A DNA stretch of 64,000 nt from Eubacteriaceae bacterium (GTDB taxonomy: Bacteria; Bacillota; Clostridia; Peptostreptococcales; Anaerovoracaceae), in the NCBI GenBank assembly GCA_902362805.1, contig CABIXY010000003.1, forward strand, positions 154,860 to 218,859, given 5' to 3'. The translations under genes were made by a program, and so were the position numbers. How positions within the stretch are numbered: position 1 is the first letter of the stretch; each line of letters opens with the position of its first letter. Positions 43,984-52,973 of this stretch are shown here, piece after piece. The notes beneath the pieces are model-generated. The model searched no databases. It was not told where the DNA came from and saw only the letters and a list, made by a program, of their open reading frames with translations.

Positions 43984-45900
43984 TTAGGCGGCATTTTCTA
44001 TATGATTGAGGGTTGCAGCTCCTTCCTGCTGATCTGCAGTGACGACCTCTGCTTTTGGAACGCGCAGGGCGCGGATTGCATTTAAAATTGCTATGACGGC
44101 TACGCCGACGTCGGCAAAGACGGCTGCCCACATGGTGGCGATTCCCACTGCGCCGAGAGCGAGGACCAAAGCCTTGACACCGAGGGCGAATACGATGTTC
44201 TGGTGAACAATCCGTAACGTTTTGCGTGAGATCCGCATAGCTGTTGCAATTTTCGATGGTTCGTCAGTCATGATTACCACGTCTGCTGCTTCGATGGCGG
44301 CATCAGAGCCGAGACCGCCCATGGCGATGCCGATATCAGCACGGGCTAAAACAGGCGCGTCGTTGATGCCATCGCCTACAAAGGTCAACTTCCCTTTCTC
44401 ACTGGTTTCACTGAGCAGCTGTTCCATATACGCTACCTTGTCGGCCGGTAACAGTTCTGTGTAAGCAGAATCAAGCTGCAGCTTTGCGGCGACTTTCTGT
44501 CCCACCGCTTTGGCATCACCTGTCAGCATAACTGCCTTTTTGACGCCGGAAGCTTTCAAATCTTTCACTGCTGCAAGCGCATCTGCTTTGAGCTCATCCT
44601 CTATTAAGATAGCGCCGGCATATCTGCCGCTTTCGGCGACGTAGATAATGGTGCCTGGCTCTTCCACTGGCGCGAAAGTGATGTTTTGTTCTCTCATCAG
44701 CTTTGCATTACCAGCCAAAACGACTTTGCCATCCAACTCTGCCTGCAGACCAAAGCCGGCAATTTCTTTTATGTTTTTGATGCGGCTGCCGTCAATGGCT
44801 TTGCCATAGAAGTCTCGAATAGACCTGGAAATCGGATGAGTGGAATCTTTTTCTGCGTAGGCTGCAAGTTCAACCAATCTCTCTTCGGAGACACCCTGGG
44901 GATAAAGACCACTGACTGCAAAGGCTCCTTTTGTCAGCGTGCCAGTCTTATCGAAGACGACGGTTTCTGTCTTTGCCAAGGCTTCCAGGTAGTTGCTGCC
45001 CTTGATCAATACGCCGCATTTGGACGCGCCGCCGATGCCGCCGAAGAAGCTGAGGGGCACGGAGATGACCAAAGCACAAGGACAGGAGATGACCAAGAAG
45101 GTCAGGGCACGTTCAATCCAGATTGCAAAACTCTGGCCGCTGATCAGCGGCGGCAGTACTGCTAAAATCACGGCCGCGATCACGACCAGCGGTGTGTAGT
45201 ACCTTGCAAAGCGAGTGATAAACGCTTCCGACTTTGATTTTTTACTGCTGGCGTTTTCTACCAGGTCGAGAATCTTGGCAACTGTGGATTCACCGTAGAT
45301 TTTGGAAACTCTCACCTGCAGCGTGCCGGACTGGTTGATGCATCCGCTGATGACTTCTTCTCCGGCAGCGACTTCTCGCGGCAGGGATTCACCGGTCAGG
45401 GCAGATGTGTCTAAGGAAGAACTTCCTTCAATAATGACACCGTCTAAGGGCACTCTCTCGCCAGCTCTGACCACGATGGTTTCACCGATCTGTACTTCTT
45501 CAGGGTCCACCTGTTTTATCGTGCCGCCGCTGCGAATTACGTTGGCGGAATCCGGTCTGATATCCATCAGACTGCTGATGGAACGGCGGGATTTATTGAC
45601 CGCATAGCTTTGGAACCATTCTCCAACCTGGTAGAACAGCATGACGGCAACGCCTTCGGAGTATTCGTTTAAGCAGAGTGCACCGACGGTGGCGACTGTC
45701 ATTAGAAAGTTTTCGTCAAAGACTTGGCCGTGAAGAATGTTCGTCACAGCTTTCCAGACGATGTCCCAACCGATGAGGGCATAACACAGAAGGAATGCGG
45801 CCATTTCCACAGCGGGACTGAGGGGCAGTGCGGCTGCCAGCAGGAAAAGCACGGCAGCAGAGACGATGCGGGCAAGTTGTTTTTTCTGTTTCTTTGTCAT
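43984..45900 (-). CDS. P1B-type heavy-metal ATPase (Zn/Cd/Pb exporter type)
   Basis: A 638-residue cation pump. Membrane motif CPC is in ISCPCALVIS; the phosphorylation site is FDKTGTLTKG; the HP locus is STHPIS; the hinge is VGDGINDAPVLARAD. In the last helices K in GVKALVL and D in FADVGVAV fit the Zn2+/Cd2+/Pb2+ subgroup rather than copper. The usual N-terminal HMA domain is missing and is instead encoded by the small gene 14 bp upstream. GGAGGGAG precedes the start. Export for detoxification is the likely role. Confidence 0.92.
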   Translation of the reverse strand: MTKKQKKQLARIVSAAVLFLLAAALPLSPAVEMAAFLLCYALIGWDIVWKAVTNILHGQVFDENFLMTVATVGALCLNEYSEGVAVMLFYQVGEWFQSYAVNKSRRSISSLMDIRPDSANVIRSGGTIKQVDPEEVQIGETIVVRAGERVPLDGVIIEGSSSLDTSALTGESLPREVAAGEEVISGCINQSGTLQVRVSKIYGESTVAKILDLVENASSKKSKSEAFITRFARYYTPLVVIAAVILAVLPPLISGQSFAIWIERALTFLVISCPCALVISVPLSFFGGIGGASKCGVLIKGSNYLEALAKTETVVFDKTGTLTKGAFAVSGLYPQGVSEERLVELAAYAEKDSTHPISRSIRDFYGKAIDGSRIKNIKEIAGFGLQAELDGKVVLAGNAKLMREQNITFAPVEEPGTIIYVAESGRYAGAILIEDELKADALAAVKDLKASGVKKAVMLTGDAKAVGQKVAAKLQLDSAYTELLPADKVAYMEQLLSETSEKGKLTFVGDGINDAPVLARADIGIAMGGLGSDAAIEAADVVIMTDEPSKIATAMRISRKTLRIVHQNIVFALGVKALVLALGAVGIATMWAAVFADVGVAVIAILNAIRALRVPKAEVVTADQQEGAATLNHIENAA

Positions 45901-45914
45901 AATTCTCCCTCCTT

Positions 45915-46133
45915 TTAGATTTTGACTGTAACATCTGGTTCGATTTTTTTGACGATTTTGACTGCTTCAGCCAGCACCTGATCAAAATATTCATCGTCAG
46001 CTTCCAGTATCATCTTCTGACTCATAAAGTTAACGTTGGCGTCATCGACACCATCTAATTTTTTAACTGCGTTTTCAATTTTTGCAGCACAGTGTGCGCA
46101 GTCCAGATCGATTAATTTGATAGTTTTTTTCAT
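45915..46133 (-). CDS. Small HMA-domain metal-binding protein
   Basis: A 72-residue heavy-metal-associated domain. The metal site is LDCAHCAAKIE (CxxC). It probably delivers metal to, or regulates, the P1B ATPase encoded 14 bp downstream, replacing the fused domain found in many relatives. GGGAG lies before the start. Confidence 0.9.
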   Translation of the reverse strand: MKKTIKLIDLDCAHCAAKIENAVKKLDGVDDANVNFMSQKMILEADDEYFDQVLAEAVKIVKKIEPDVTVKI

Positions 46134-46355
46134 GATATATATCTCCCTTCAAAATAGAAAATTTGTTATTTATTCGATTAAATGATTGCTTAATCGTTTG
46201 TATGATGTTACTATAAATCATAAGGACAGAAAGGTCAATGGATTTTCTGATTTGTGTCCGAATGGAGCTGGAACAGGTCTAAATGGAGCGCAAATTGATT
46301 GGAGACGCTGCTGGATGGGTAAAATAGACGTACTAATGAATTAGAGGAGGTTCAG

Positions 46356-47327
46356 GTGAAGGTTATGAGAGCGCCGAAATATCGCATTATAATAGATGGA
46401 AAAGCTGCAGCGCCAGAGGTTTTGACTGACGGCAGCCGGCAGTATCGCTTTGGACGAGGAAAACAGGCCGGATCTATCGAGGTGTTTTCGGTTCTGCCAG
46501 GGGTGGAATTGCTTTATGATAATTTCTCTATGAAGAAAGAGAGAAATACCGTGGAAGTAGAAGGAAATCTGCTGGAAATCAACTATTGTCATGAGGGGCG
46601 GCAGGAATGCCGATGGATCTGCGGAGACTATCTGTATCTGGGTCCGGGGGATCTCTGCATCACCAGAATGGAAAACGATGAGCCGCCGCTGGCCTTTCCA
46701 ACAGAACATTATCGAGGCATTACCGTCATACTGGATCTGGATATCCTGTCAGAAGAACCACTGCCGATTTTGGGCGGACATATAGCGGGGCTGGCTGACA
46801 AGTTCTGTCCGGATCATCACTTTTTTGCTATGAGAGCCAATGAACACATCAGCCATATTTTCAGCGAACTCTATGATATTCCAAAGGAGGTAAGGGAGGA
46901 GTATTTCCAGATCAAAATTTTGGAGCTATTGATGTTCCTGCGTTTGGTGAATCCAGATGCAGAGCGCAGGATTGACAAAATTACCCGAGGACAGATCGAA
47001 GTGATTAAGGCTGTAAAGGACAGGATTTGTGAAGATTTGACCCGTGAAGTCACCATCGAAGAGCTGGCCAAAGAGTTTTGCATCAGTTCCACCGCTTTGA
47101 AAAATAACTTCAAAATTATCTATCATACTTCGGTGAAAAAATATCTGAGAAAAGTCCGCATGGAGCGAGGCGCGCAGCTTTTACGCGCAGGAAATACGCC
47201 AGTGGCGCAAATTGCCGCCCAGGTTGGTTATACAAACCAGAGCAAATTTGCCTCAGCGTTTAAAGAACAGTTCGGGCTCTCGCCAATAGAATATCGGAAA
47301 AAATGTGCCCATGAAGGAGCAGAATAA
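46356..47327 (+). CDS. AraC-family regulator
   Basis: A 323-residue protein with a GTG start after AGGAGG. Residues 40-180 form a sensor region (LEINYCHEGRQECRW, YLYLGPGDLCITRMEND). The C-terminal double HTH spans 220-318: EVTIEELAKEFCISSTALKNNFKIIYHTSVKKYL and PVAQIAAQVGYTNQSKFASAFKEQFGLSPIEYRK. It diverges from the HMA/P1B ATPase pair, with 222 bp between, and is the natural candidate to control it. The inducing signal is unknown. Confidence 0.9.
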   Translation: MKVMRAPKYRIIIDGKAAAPEVLTDGSRQYRFGRGKQAGSIEVFSVLPGVELLYDNFSMKKERNTVEVEGNLLEINYCHEGRQECRWICGDYLYLGPGDLCITRMENDEPPLAFPTEHYRGITVILDLDILSEEPLPILGGHIAGLADKFCPDHHFFAMRANEHISHIFSELYDIPKEVREEYFQIKILELLMFLRLVNPDAERRIDKITRGQIEVIKAVKDRICEDLTREVTIEELAKEFCISSTALKNNFKIIYHTSVKKYLRKVRMERGAQLLRAGNTPVAQIAAQVGYTNQSKFASAFKEQFGLSPIEYRKKCAHEGAE

Positions 47328-47334
47328 AACTCGT

Positions 47335-47627
47335 GTTACAATATAGTTGTACTTTTTGGGGTAGTTGAAGCAATCCTGCGTAACTGCGTGATGACAGTAT
47401 AAAAAGACAGGGGGGTATCTGATGAATCCGGTTATTTTTTCGCGGAAAATGACTCCTTCTGAAGCTGAAAAAACAGTCAGAAAGTAACTGGAGAACTTAG
47501 ATTCTGTTATTTTTAGTCAATCTGAAAATACTTGATCGTGTATGACTGCTTTTAATCGTCTAATTTTACGGCAGAGTTACGCGAGAAGTCCCAAGAACGG
47601 TCAAAAAGTACAACTCTATTGTAAAAC
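47335..47627. repeat. MITE-like element with long imperfect terminal inverted repeats
   Basis: The left end reads TTACAATATAGTTGTACTTT, then TTGGGG, and further in GCGTAACTGC. The reverse complement of the right end reads TTACAATAGAGTTGTACTTT, then TTGACC, and further in GCGTAACTCTGC. The arms span about 50 bp around 290 bp. A 21-codon frame (MNPVIFSRKM...) with GGGGGG upstream lies inside but is too short to judge. The element fills the gap between the AraC and amidotransferase genes. Confidence 0.65.
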
Positions 47628-47669
47628 TTCGAGAGCATATACCCCTATACCGTACATCTGGCGAGGCTG

Positions 47670-48422
47670 TTATTCTGCGTTTCTATAATGGCAGCTTTGC
47701 ACAAAGGCTGCAATCAAATTTTGCTGGGCTTTGTCTTGCTGCATATGTTCAGGATGCCACTGTACGGCGAATCCAAAGTCATAATCGGCAATTTCCAGGG
47801 CTTCAACAAAACCATCCTCGCTCTTTGCGATTGCCCGCAGCCCTGATCCAACACGGTCCACTGCCTGGTGGTGAAGGCTGTTGACAAAAGCAATGTCGCT
47901 GCCCAGGATAGCAGCTAACTGTGATTGGGAATCCAATTTGACATGGTGAGATCCGGTGTTTTTGCGCAAAATATCAAAATGTTTCTCCTGCTGAATCTTG
48001 CGAATATCCTGTGTCAGTGTCCCGCCAAAGCAGACGTTGATCATCTGCATGCCTCGGCAAACCCCTAGAATCGGTCTGCCCGTATTGAAAAAAGCCTTTA
48101 ATATCAGCGGTTCAGCCAGATCCCGTATGGGATCTGGTTTTCCACATTTTTGCTCTCTTTGCCTGCCATACAGGGCAGGGTTGATATCTGCTCCGCCTGC
48201 AAGTAATAAGCCGTCTGCGCCCAGAGCCTCTTTGACCGCCGCTTCTGAATCGGTCAAATCGATCCATCTTATTATAACATCGGAACTATCGTCCGAAGGG
48301 CGGATTTCTTCCACGTTTTTTACAGCGACAGCATTAAGCAGGCTCGTTGTATACTTGCTCTTTAAATATTTTTCAAATAGAGTAGTTCCCGTCTCCGGTA
48401 TGGCAATTACGACTGGTTTCAT
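47670..48422 (-). CDS. Class I glutamine-amidotransferase-like hydrolase (PuuD/gamma-glutamyl-GABA hydrolase type)
   Basis: A 250-residue enzyme. The nucleophile elbow is GVCRGMQMINVCFGGTLTQDI with the catalytic Cys; GADINPALYG and the final VQWHPEH with the catalytic His complete the family signature. PuuD-like enzymes cleave gamma-glutamyl amides, for example in putrescine breakdown. The start at 48422 (MKPVVIAIP) is preferred because AAGGAG precedes it. Confidence 0.88.
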   Translation of the reverse strand: MKPVVIAIPETGTTLFEKYLKSKYTTSLLNAVAVKNVEEIRPSDDSSDVIIRWIDLTDSEAAVKEALGADGLLLAGGADINPALYGRQREQKCGKPDPIRDLAEPLILKAFFNTGRPILGVCRGMQMINVCFGGTLTQDIRKIQQEKHFDILRKNTGSHHVKLDSQSQLAAILGSDIAFVNSLHHQAVDRVGSGLRAIAKSEDGFVEALEIADYDFGFAVQWHPEHMQQDKAQQNLIAAFVQSCHYRNAE

Positions 48423-48570
48423 ATGGTACTCCTTATTGTGTATTTCTATCATTCTAACACTCTTGTAAGCAAATGCAAAGGGTAGTGAATTTTACAAGGA
48501 ATAATTCTATGATTTCTTCGAATTGAAGATTCATTGTAGAAAGGTGTATGATTTTGTCGAAAGAGGTGAG

Positions 48571-48858
48571 ATGATGAACAACATGAAGCTAAACACAAAT
48601 ATGGAAAATCTCAGGGATATCTATAAGGAGATTGCAGAGAGAACAGATATTGATACGGCGCATAAGATTTACTGCGCCTTTGCGGGCGTTCAAGTGTGCT
48701 TTCCGAAGAACTTCTACACATCGGAGTATGTTAAATCACAAATCCGTACCCAATATGCTGCCGGAACCAGCATTAAAGAGTTGACCAGACGGTACAACTA
48801 TTCAGAGCGGTGGATCAGAAAAATTCTGAGTGAAGGCAGATTGGAAGATGCAAAATGA
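48571..48858 (+). CDS. Mor-type transcription activator domain protein
   Basis: A 95-residue protein resembling the Mor/C activator family of phage Mu: AHKIYCAFAGVQVCFPKNFY, then an HTH in YAAGTSIKELTRRYNYSERWIRKIL. Such small proteins are frequent in Firmicute accessory regions. GAAAGAGGTGAG precedes the paired ATGATG at 48571. It overlaps the next gene by 4 bp. Its target is not known. Confidence 0.75.
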   Translation: MMNNMKLNTNMENLRDIYKEIAERTDIDTAHKIYCAFAGVQVCFPKNFYTSEYVKSQIRTQYAAGTSIKELTRRYNYSERWIRKILSEGRLEDAK

Positions 48859-49220
48859 AAAAAGACGTAGCTTTGATCATAGTCGCTATGCTGGTCGTAT
48901 TTTCCAGCTGTGCTTGTTCCATTGGGGTAAAAGTGACTGCTGAAGAAAATCTGGGCGCACAGGAAAGAACAGAGGGAAATTACATAAGCACAGCCAAAAA
49001 ATTTACAAAAGATCTTGGAAACCAAGTCTTGACTCGCATGCGGAAAGCGCTAGGGGTACGGGCTTTCCAATCTGACAATCTCGGTGAAGCCAGTGGAGGC
49101 TGTCTGAAAGATTTGACAGATGCTATTTGTGAGAAAGGGCGTACATTCGCTGGCGATATAGGCTTCGATTTTCTGTATCGCGGCTTTTGTTTATATAGTC
49201 CGTTTTCCCTGCTTCTGTAG
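48855..49220 (+). CDS. Putative lipoprotein/secreted small protein, unknown
   Basis: A 121-residue protein with an N-terminal hydrophobic segment (VALIIVAMLVVFSSCAC) carrying a lipobox-like SSC. The rest is unrecognised. The end (LYRGFCLYSPFSLLL) looks like a chance extension, so the gene may be truncated. It overlaps the Mor-type gene by 4 bp. Confidence 0.45.
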   Translation: MKKDVALIIVAMLVVFSSCACSIGVKVTAEENLGAQERTEGNYISTAKKFTKDLGNQVLTRMRKALGVRAFQSDNLGEASGGCLKDLTDAICEKGRTFAGDIGFDFLYRGFCLYSPFSLLL

Positions 49221-49418
49221 GGCGGAACAATTCATTCGCTGCTTAACGCTGGATTACAGCGTAATTATAATACAATAAAGGGGTTTTATCGTGATAATGC
49301 AAAAGCAGCGAATTGTAAATTAATAAGCGTGTGTCCTTTTATAAAATATAGCAATTTATATTAAGACCGTCTTGGTAAAGCATGTTATAATGATACAGCA
49401 TTGTGAACGGGGAGTGTG

Positions 49419-49568
49419 ATGATGGAAAACAAACAAATAATCAAAAAAGTGATTGACTATATAGAAAACAATTTGGATAGCCGACTAAATTTGGACGATA
49501 TCGCTAAGGAAGCCGCGTATTCTAAATTTCATCTGAACATAGTGTTCTTAGAGTACGTTGGCTGCTAG
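49419..49568 (+). pseudogene. N-terminal remnant of an AraC-type HTH gene
   Basis: It encodes KKVIDYIENNLDSRLNLDDI then AKEAAYSKFHLN, a typical AraC first HTH, then breaks off and stops. A GGGGAG site is retained upstream. It runs directly into clpP-like sequence. Confidence 0.7.
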
Positions 49569-49836
49569 TACAAAGGGCAAGCGATTCGCGTTACCAAATG
49601 CTGATATTATGATTCATCAGCCAGCTATATCCGAGGGTATGAAAGGCCCGGCTAGCGACATTAAGATCATGTCAGGTTATATGCAAATGAATAAGCAGCG
49701 TTTAAATCAACTGCTTGCAAAAAATACTGGAAGGACAATCGCAGAAATAGAGCGCGATACAGAGCGGGATCATTTTATGACGGCAGAGGAAGCCAAAGCA
49801 TATGGTTTGATCGATGCGGTCATTTCAAAACGATAG
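49558..49836 (+). pseudogene. C-terminal remnant of clpP
   Basis: It encodes TKGKRFALPNADIMIHQPA, then a ClpP-like helix and TAEEAKAYGLIDAVI, the C-terminal half of ClpP protease. The catalytic His of MIHQP is present but the Ser region (GMAASM) is missing. No proper start. A deletion scar joins it to the AraC fragment. Confidence 0.75.
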
Positions 49837-49860
49837 CAGAAGGAATACGGCAAACAGAAA

Positions 49861-49910
49861 AAAGGGCATCAGCGATGCTATGACAATGCAATAGAAACGC
49901 TGACGCCCTT
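49861..49910. terminator. Terminator between convergent sequences
   Basis: AAAGGGCATCAGCG (49861-49874) pairs with CGCTGACGCCCTT (49898-49910), with one A-C mismatch and a long loop; T-rich after. Confidence 0.65.
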
Positions 49911-49939
49911 CTCGTATTTTTAAGAAATGTCGGATGCGG

Positions 49940-50908
49940 TTAATACAGTTCTAATAGTTTCTTGTATTTATTAAACACTGCCAGCCAGTTCTTTCTTGCG
50001 AAATCGCTCAGCTTCCAGGTTATATAAGAGTCCTTCTTTCCTACTATCTCAACTTTTACAGTCTTTTGTTTGAAAATCTTGATCAGCTTATCTAGCTGTG
50101 CAGTGTCTTTATCCTTGTAATTTGCGAGGTCGATCTTCCAATATTTATAATCCTGATATATATTTGTCGTGTAGTCTTCTTCACCGGAATCACTTGTGAG
50201 ATAAGCATTGTAACCAGTCGTCATACCTCCGCCGGTAAACCAGACAGCCTTTGGATAAAAAGTGCGTCTGCCGTAAGAAACAATCGAAGTTTTTCCCTTC
50301 ATTGCCAGGCGAACTTTCCCTAGGTCACCTGTCCGGGTTATATCAATATAGGGCTGTGCACTGGCAGTCATAATATAACTCTTTTTCTCTAGGCCGACTT
50401 TGTATGATTTTCCTGACAGTCTTGCATGCTGGCCGGCGGTTATGGTTTTATAGGGAATGTTTTTCGTGCTGTATTTCTTAGCCTCTTTAATCAGCCTTTT
50501 GTAAGATAGTCTGGTGTCGAGATAGCCGTTTACCTCGATTTCCAAACAAGAATTTGAGGTAAAGGACAGCACATAATTGCCGGCGTCTAAATCCATCGAG
50601 ATAGTTTCTTCATAATAGTCGTTTCTTTTGTATTCCTTTTTGTATATCAGCGTACCATCATCTGTTTTAAGCATGAGCGTAAAACGTCCCTCGGCGTAGA
50701 AACCCTCCATATCCAGATATAAGATGCCGTTTTTCTCAATAGTGAAAGCCTTTTCATAGGTGCCGCTATCTTCGTGATCTTCCTGCCAACGAAATATGGA
50801 ATCACCGTTGGTAATGCCATAGGCAGAGATTGTGAAGCTGCTGCAGGTAAAGGTAAGCGCCATAATTAGTATCAATAATCTGCTGGCATAACGTCTATAT
50901 CTTTTCAT
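49940..50908 (-). CDS. Secreted protein of unknown function
   Basis: A 322-residue protein with a signal peptide (MKRYRRYASRLLILIMALTF, then a cleavage region near ISAYG). The mature part is beta-rich with an IEKNGILYLDMEGFYAEGRFTL stretch that resembles PPC-like or carbohydrate-associated beta domains, but I do not recognise a family. No LPXTG or membrane anchor. GAGAAAGAG precedes the start. It is transcribed alone. Confidence 0.75.
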   Translation of the reverse strand: MKRYRRYASRLLILIMALTFTCSSFTISAYGITNGDSIFRWQEDHEDSGTYEKAFTIEKNGILYLDMEGFYAEGRFTLMLKTDDGTLIYKKEYKRNDYYEETISMDLDAGNYVLSFTSNSCLEIEVNGYLDTRLSYKRLIKEAKKYSTKNIPYKTITAGQHARLSGKSYKVGLEKKSYIMTASAQPYIDITRTGDLGKVRLAMKGKTSIVSYGRRTFYPKAVWFTGGGMTTGYNAYLTSDSGEEDYTTNIYQDYKYWKIDLANYKDKDTAQLDKLIKIFKQKTVKVEIVGKKDSYITWKLSDFARKNWLAVFNKYKKLLELY

Positions 50909-51420
50909 ATGCTCTTTCTCCTCGCTAAAACTACAATTTAACTTTATATATTAATTATACTTATTAATGCATGTAATGTAAGTAGAATAGTATATATGCG
51001 GATGGTTATTTTTATAACATAGGAAATATCGATGGAATCAATATTGACGGAATATCAAAGAACGTATTTTATGAAGGCAGATTTTTTTATGCCAGAGAGA
51101 AGGATTTATGGTATAATGAACGCATCGATTTTACAGCGTGGCTGCAAGGAAGCGTTCATTGAATCATGTGCTGCGATTTTATGTTCAAAGGAATGCACAT
51201 GGTATAATGGTTCCACAATCCTACGGCGTTGCCGTTCTGCCCCAAGCTTGCTTGGCTAGGCAGAACGGACAGCGGAGTGAGCTATACGAGCGTAGGAATA
51301 TTGCGAAGCAATATGTTGCCGAGCCGTAGGAACCATTGAATCACGTGCCTCTATTCTATGTGCAGAGGAATCGTCATATTATAGTTTAAATAAAAATATT
51401 GTATTGAAATGAGGTGTTTC
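50909..51420. other. 512-bp intergenic region
   Basis: It starts with AT-rich upstream sequence of the secreted-protein gene and then holds the hairpin repeat described separately (51107-51345). A 75-codon frame at 51032 crosses the repeat and has no convincing ribosome site. Confidence 0.6.
51107..51345 (+). repeat. Two related hairpin units with TATAAT heads and GAATCA tails
   Basis: Unit A: GGTATAATGAACGC, with ATGAACGC (51117-51124) complementary to GCGTTCAT (51152-51159), then TGAATCATGTGC. Unit B: GGTATAATGGTTCC, with GGTTCC (51209-51214) complementary to GGAACC (51329-51334), CTACGGC (51221-51227) to GCCGTAG (51323-51329), CCGTTCTGCC (51232-51241) to GGCAGAACGG (51259-51268), CCAAGC (51242-51247) to GCTTGG (51250-51255), and ATATTGC (51298-51304) to GCAATAT (51308-51314); then TGAATCACGTGC. 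The head of unit B also occurs at 20670-20703. Confidence 0.65.
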
Positions 51421-52791
51421 ATGAATAATCTATTCGGAAAATCGCTGCGGTCTCAAATGGAGAAAGCGGGAATTAAGGAAAGTGAATTGGCTGATGCGCT
51501 CAGTTATGATACGACCTATATCAGCAAATGGATTAACGGAAGCAAATTGCCATCGACCAGGAATGCGGAACGAATCATCGGACAGATGGCGGATTTTTTT
51601 GCAGATCATCCCTCAAACAGCGATACTGCGGATAGAGAAAGCCGGTGGCAGAATAGTTTTAAAGCATTGAAATCGGCGTACGCCAGTGACAGCAGTTATC
51701 TGACCTTTCAGGCACATAGCAACAATCAGATGTCATTCCTCAGTGACCAGAAGAGATTGGTGGAGTTGACACGGGATGCCTTTGTGCAGGCTATGGAAAA
51801 CTACGACCACAGCATATCCATAACAGCTACTTTTGACCTCTTCCGTCTTTACGGCGGTGAATTTAAACGTTTGATGCAGGAATTACACGAAGCCGGCGTA
51901 AAGCGGGTAGAACTGAAGCTGGCATTATTTCCGGAAGAACTGAAAGAGGAGTATTATTTTTACGCCGCGAATATTCTGAACATCATCGGCTATCTTGACT
52001 ATATCGAAATGTCTATCGTATGTCAGAAACCAGAACAGCCCCATATTTTGGTCATCAACAATCTGCTCTGCATACAAGTCCTGTGGAATATTCAAGGAGA
52101 GTTAGCGGCGGTGTTTTCCATGGATGAAAAGATTATCGAGCAGTTTTCTCTGATGTGCGGGCAAATCCTCGAGGCATCGGAAAAACTCCTTGACCCGGCG
52201 GAACCTGAAAGCTTGAAACGGACCAATGTGCAGTTGGATTCTTATTCTGACAAACGGCAGTGGCTGTTCTTTAATGAACCGCCCGCCATGCTGTTCCCGG
52301 AAAACATCATGGACCAATTCATCAACGAAGCGCAAGACGAGGCTTATGCCAGCTATCTGATTAAACTAAAAAATATTTTTATGAAGCGCACCTGCAAATC
52401 GGAAATCGATCTCGTCCTCTATTCTTCCATGATTAACAAATACCTTTCCGACGGTAATGTCAGCGTGGGTAATGTCAGCCATCACTTGAGTGAAGAGCAG
52501 ACCCGCAGCCATCTTCAACATCTCAGCGAAATCATGAAAAAGAATCCTGCCTTTGCAATTTATTTGATTCGTGATACCGTCGTACTCAGCGAAGAACTGA
52601 GAAACTGTCCTTCTATCTTTATCGACTCTTATTCACTATATATCGAAAACTCAAAGAAGGGCTCTAACGATAATTTCCATATTTCTATGGATCCACGAAT
52701 GCGCAGTGCATTCCAGCAGTTTTTCGAACGCATGCTGGGGCAGCCTTATTGTACCCGATTGACCGCAGAGGACCTGCTCAGATACCTGTAG
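51421..52791 (+). CDS. Large XRE-family regulator
   Basis: A 456-residue protein with an N-terminal HTH (residues 5-60): LRSQMEKAGIKESELADALSYDTTYISKWINGSKLPS. The remaining 390 residues are unrecognised and have no membrane helix. ATG 51421 is favoured over the in-frame 51409 because GAGGTG precedes it. The protein is much longer than usual XRE repressors, so the C-terminal part is probably a sensor. Its gene lies just upstream of a permease-SDR-aminotransferase operon, which it probably controls. Confidence 0.8.
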   Translation: MNNLFGKSLRSQMEKAGIKESELADALSYDTTYISKWINGSKLPSTRNAERIIGQMADFFADHPSNSDTADRESRWQNSFKALKSAYASDSSYLTFQAHSNNQMSFLSDQKRLVELTRDAFVQAMENYDHSISITATFDLFRLYGGEFKRLMQELHEAGVKRVELKLALFPEELKEEYYFYAANILNIIGYLDYIEMSIVCQKPEQPHILVINNLLCIQVLWNIQGELAAVFSMDEKIIEQFSLMCGQILEASEKLLDPAEPESLKRTNVQLDSYSDKRQWLFFNEPPAMLFPENIMDQFINEAQDEAYASYLIKLKNIFMKRTCKSEIDLVLYSSMINKYLSDGNVSVGNVSHHLSEEQTRSHLQHLSEIMKKNPAFAIYLIRDTVVLSEELRNCPSIFIDSYSLYIENSKKGSNDNFHISMDPRMRSAFQQFFERMLGQPYCTRLTAEDLLRYL

Positions 52792-52837
52792 CCATTGCAG
52801 GCACTTTTCTCAGAGCACCATAGTTTCTTCTATATTA

Positions 52838-52871
52838 CAGACTTGAATTTCTTGAATTCAAGTCTGTTTTT
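52838..52871 (+). terminator. Rho-independent terminator after the XRE gene
   Basis: CAGACTTGAATT (52838-52849) and AATTCAAGTCTG (52855-52866) form a perfect 12-bp stem, followed by TTTTT. Confidence 0.9.
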
Positions 52872-52973
52872 ATTTTAACAAATGCATTCAAACTGGTTCA
52901 ATTGAAAAGAACCGGTTCTGCACATATACTTTAATTAGAAAATTTAGAAATTTAAGAAAGAGGAGGATACGAC

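Noticed and set aside
51032..51259. 75-codon ORF upstream of the XRE gene
   Set aside because: It runs through the hairpin repeat and has no ribosome site or recognisable protein.
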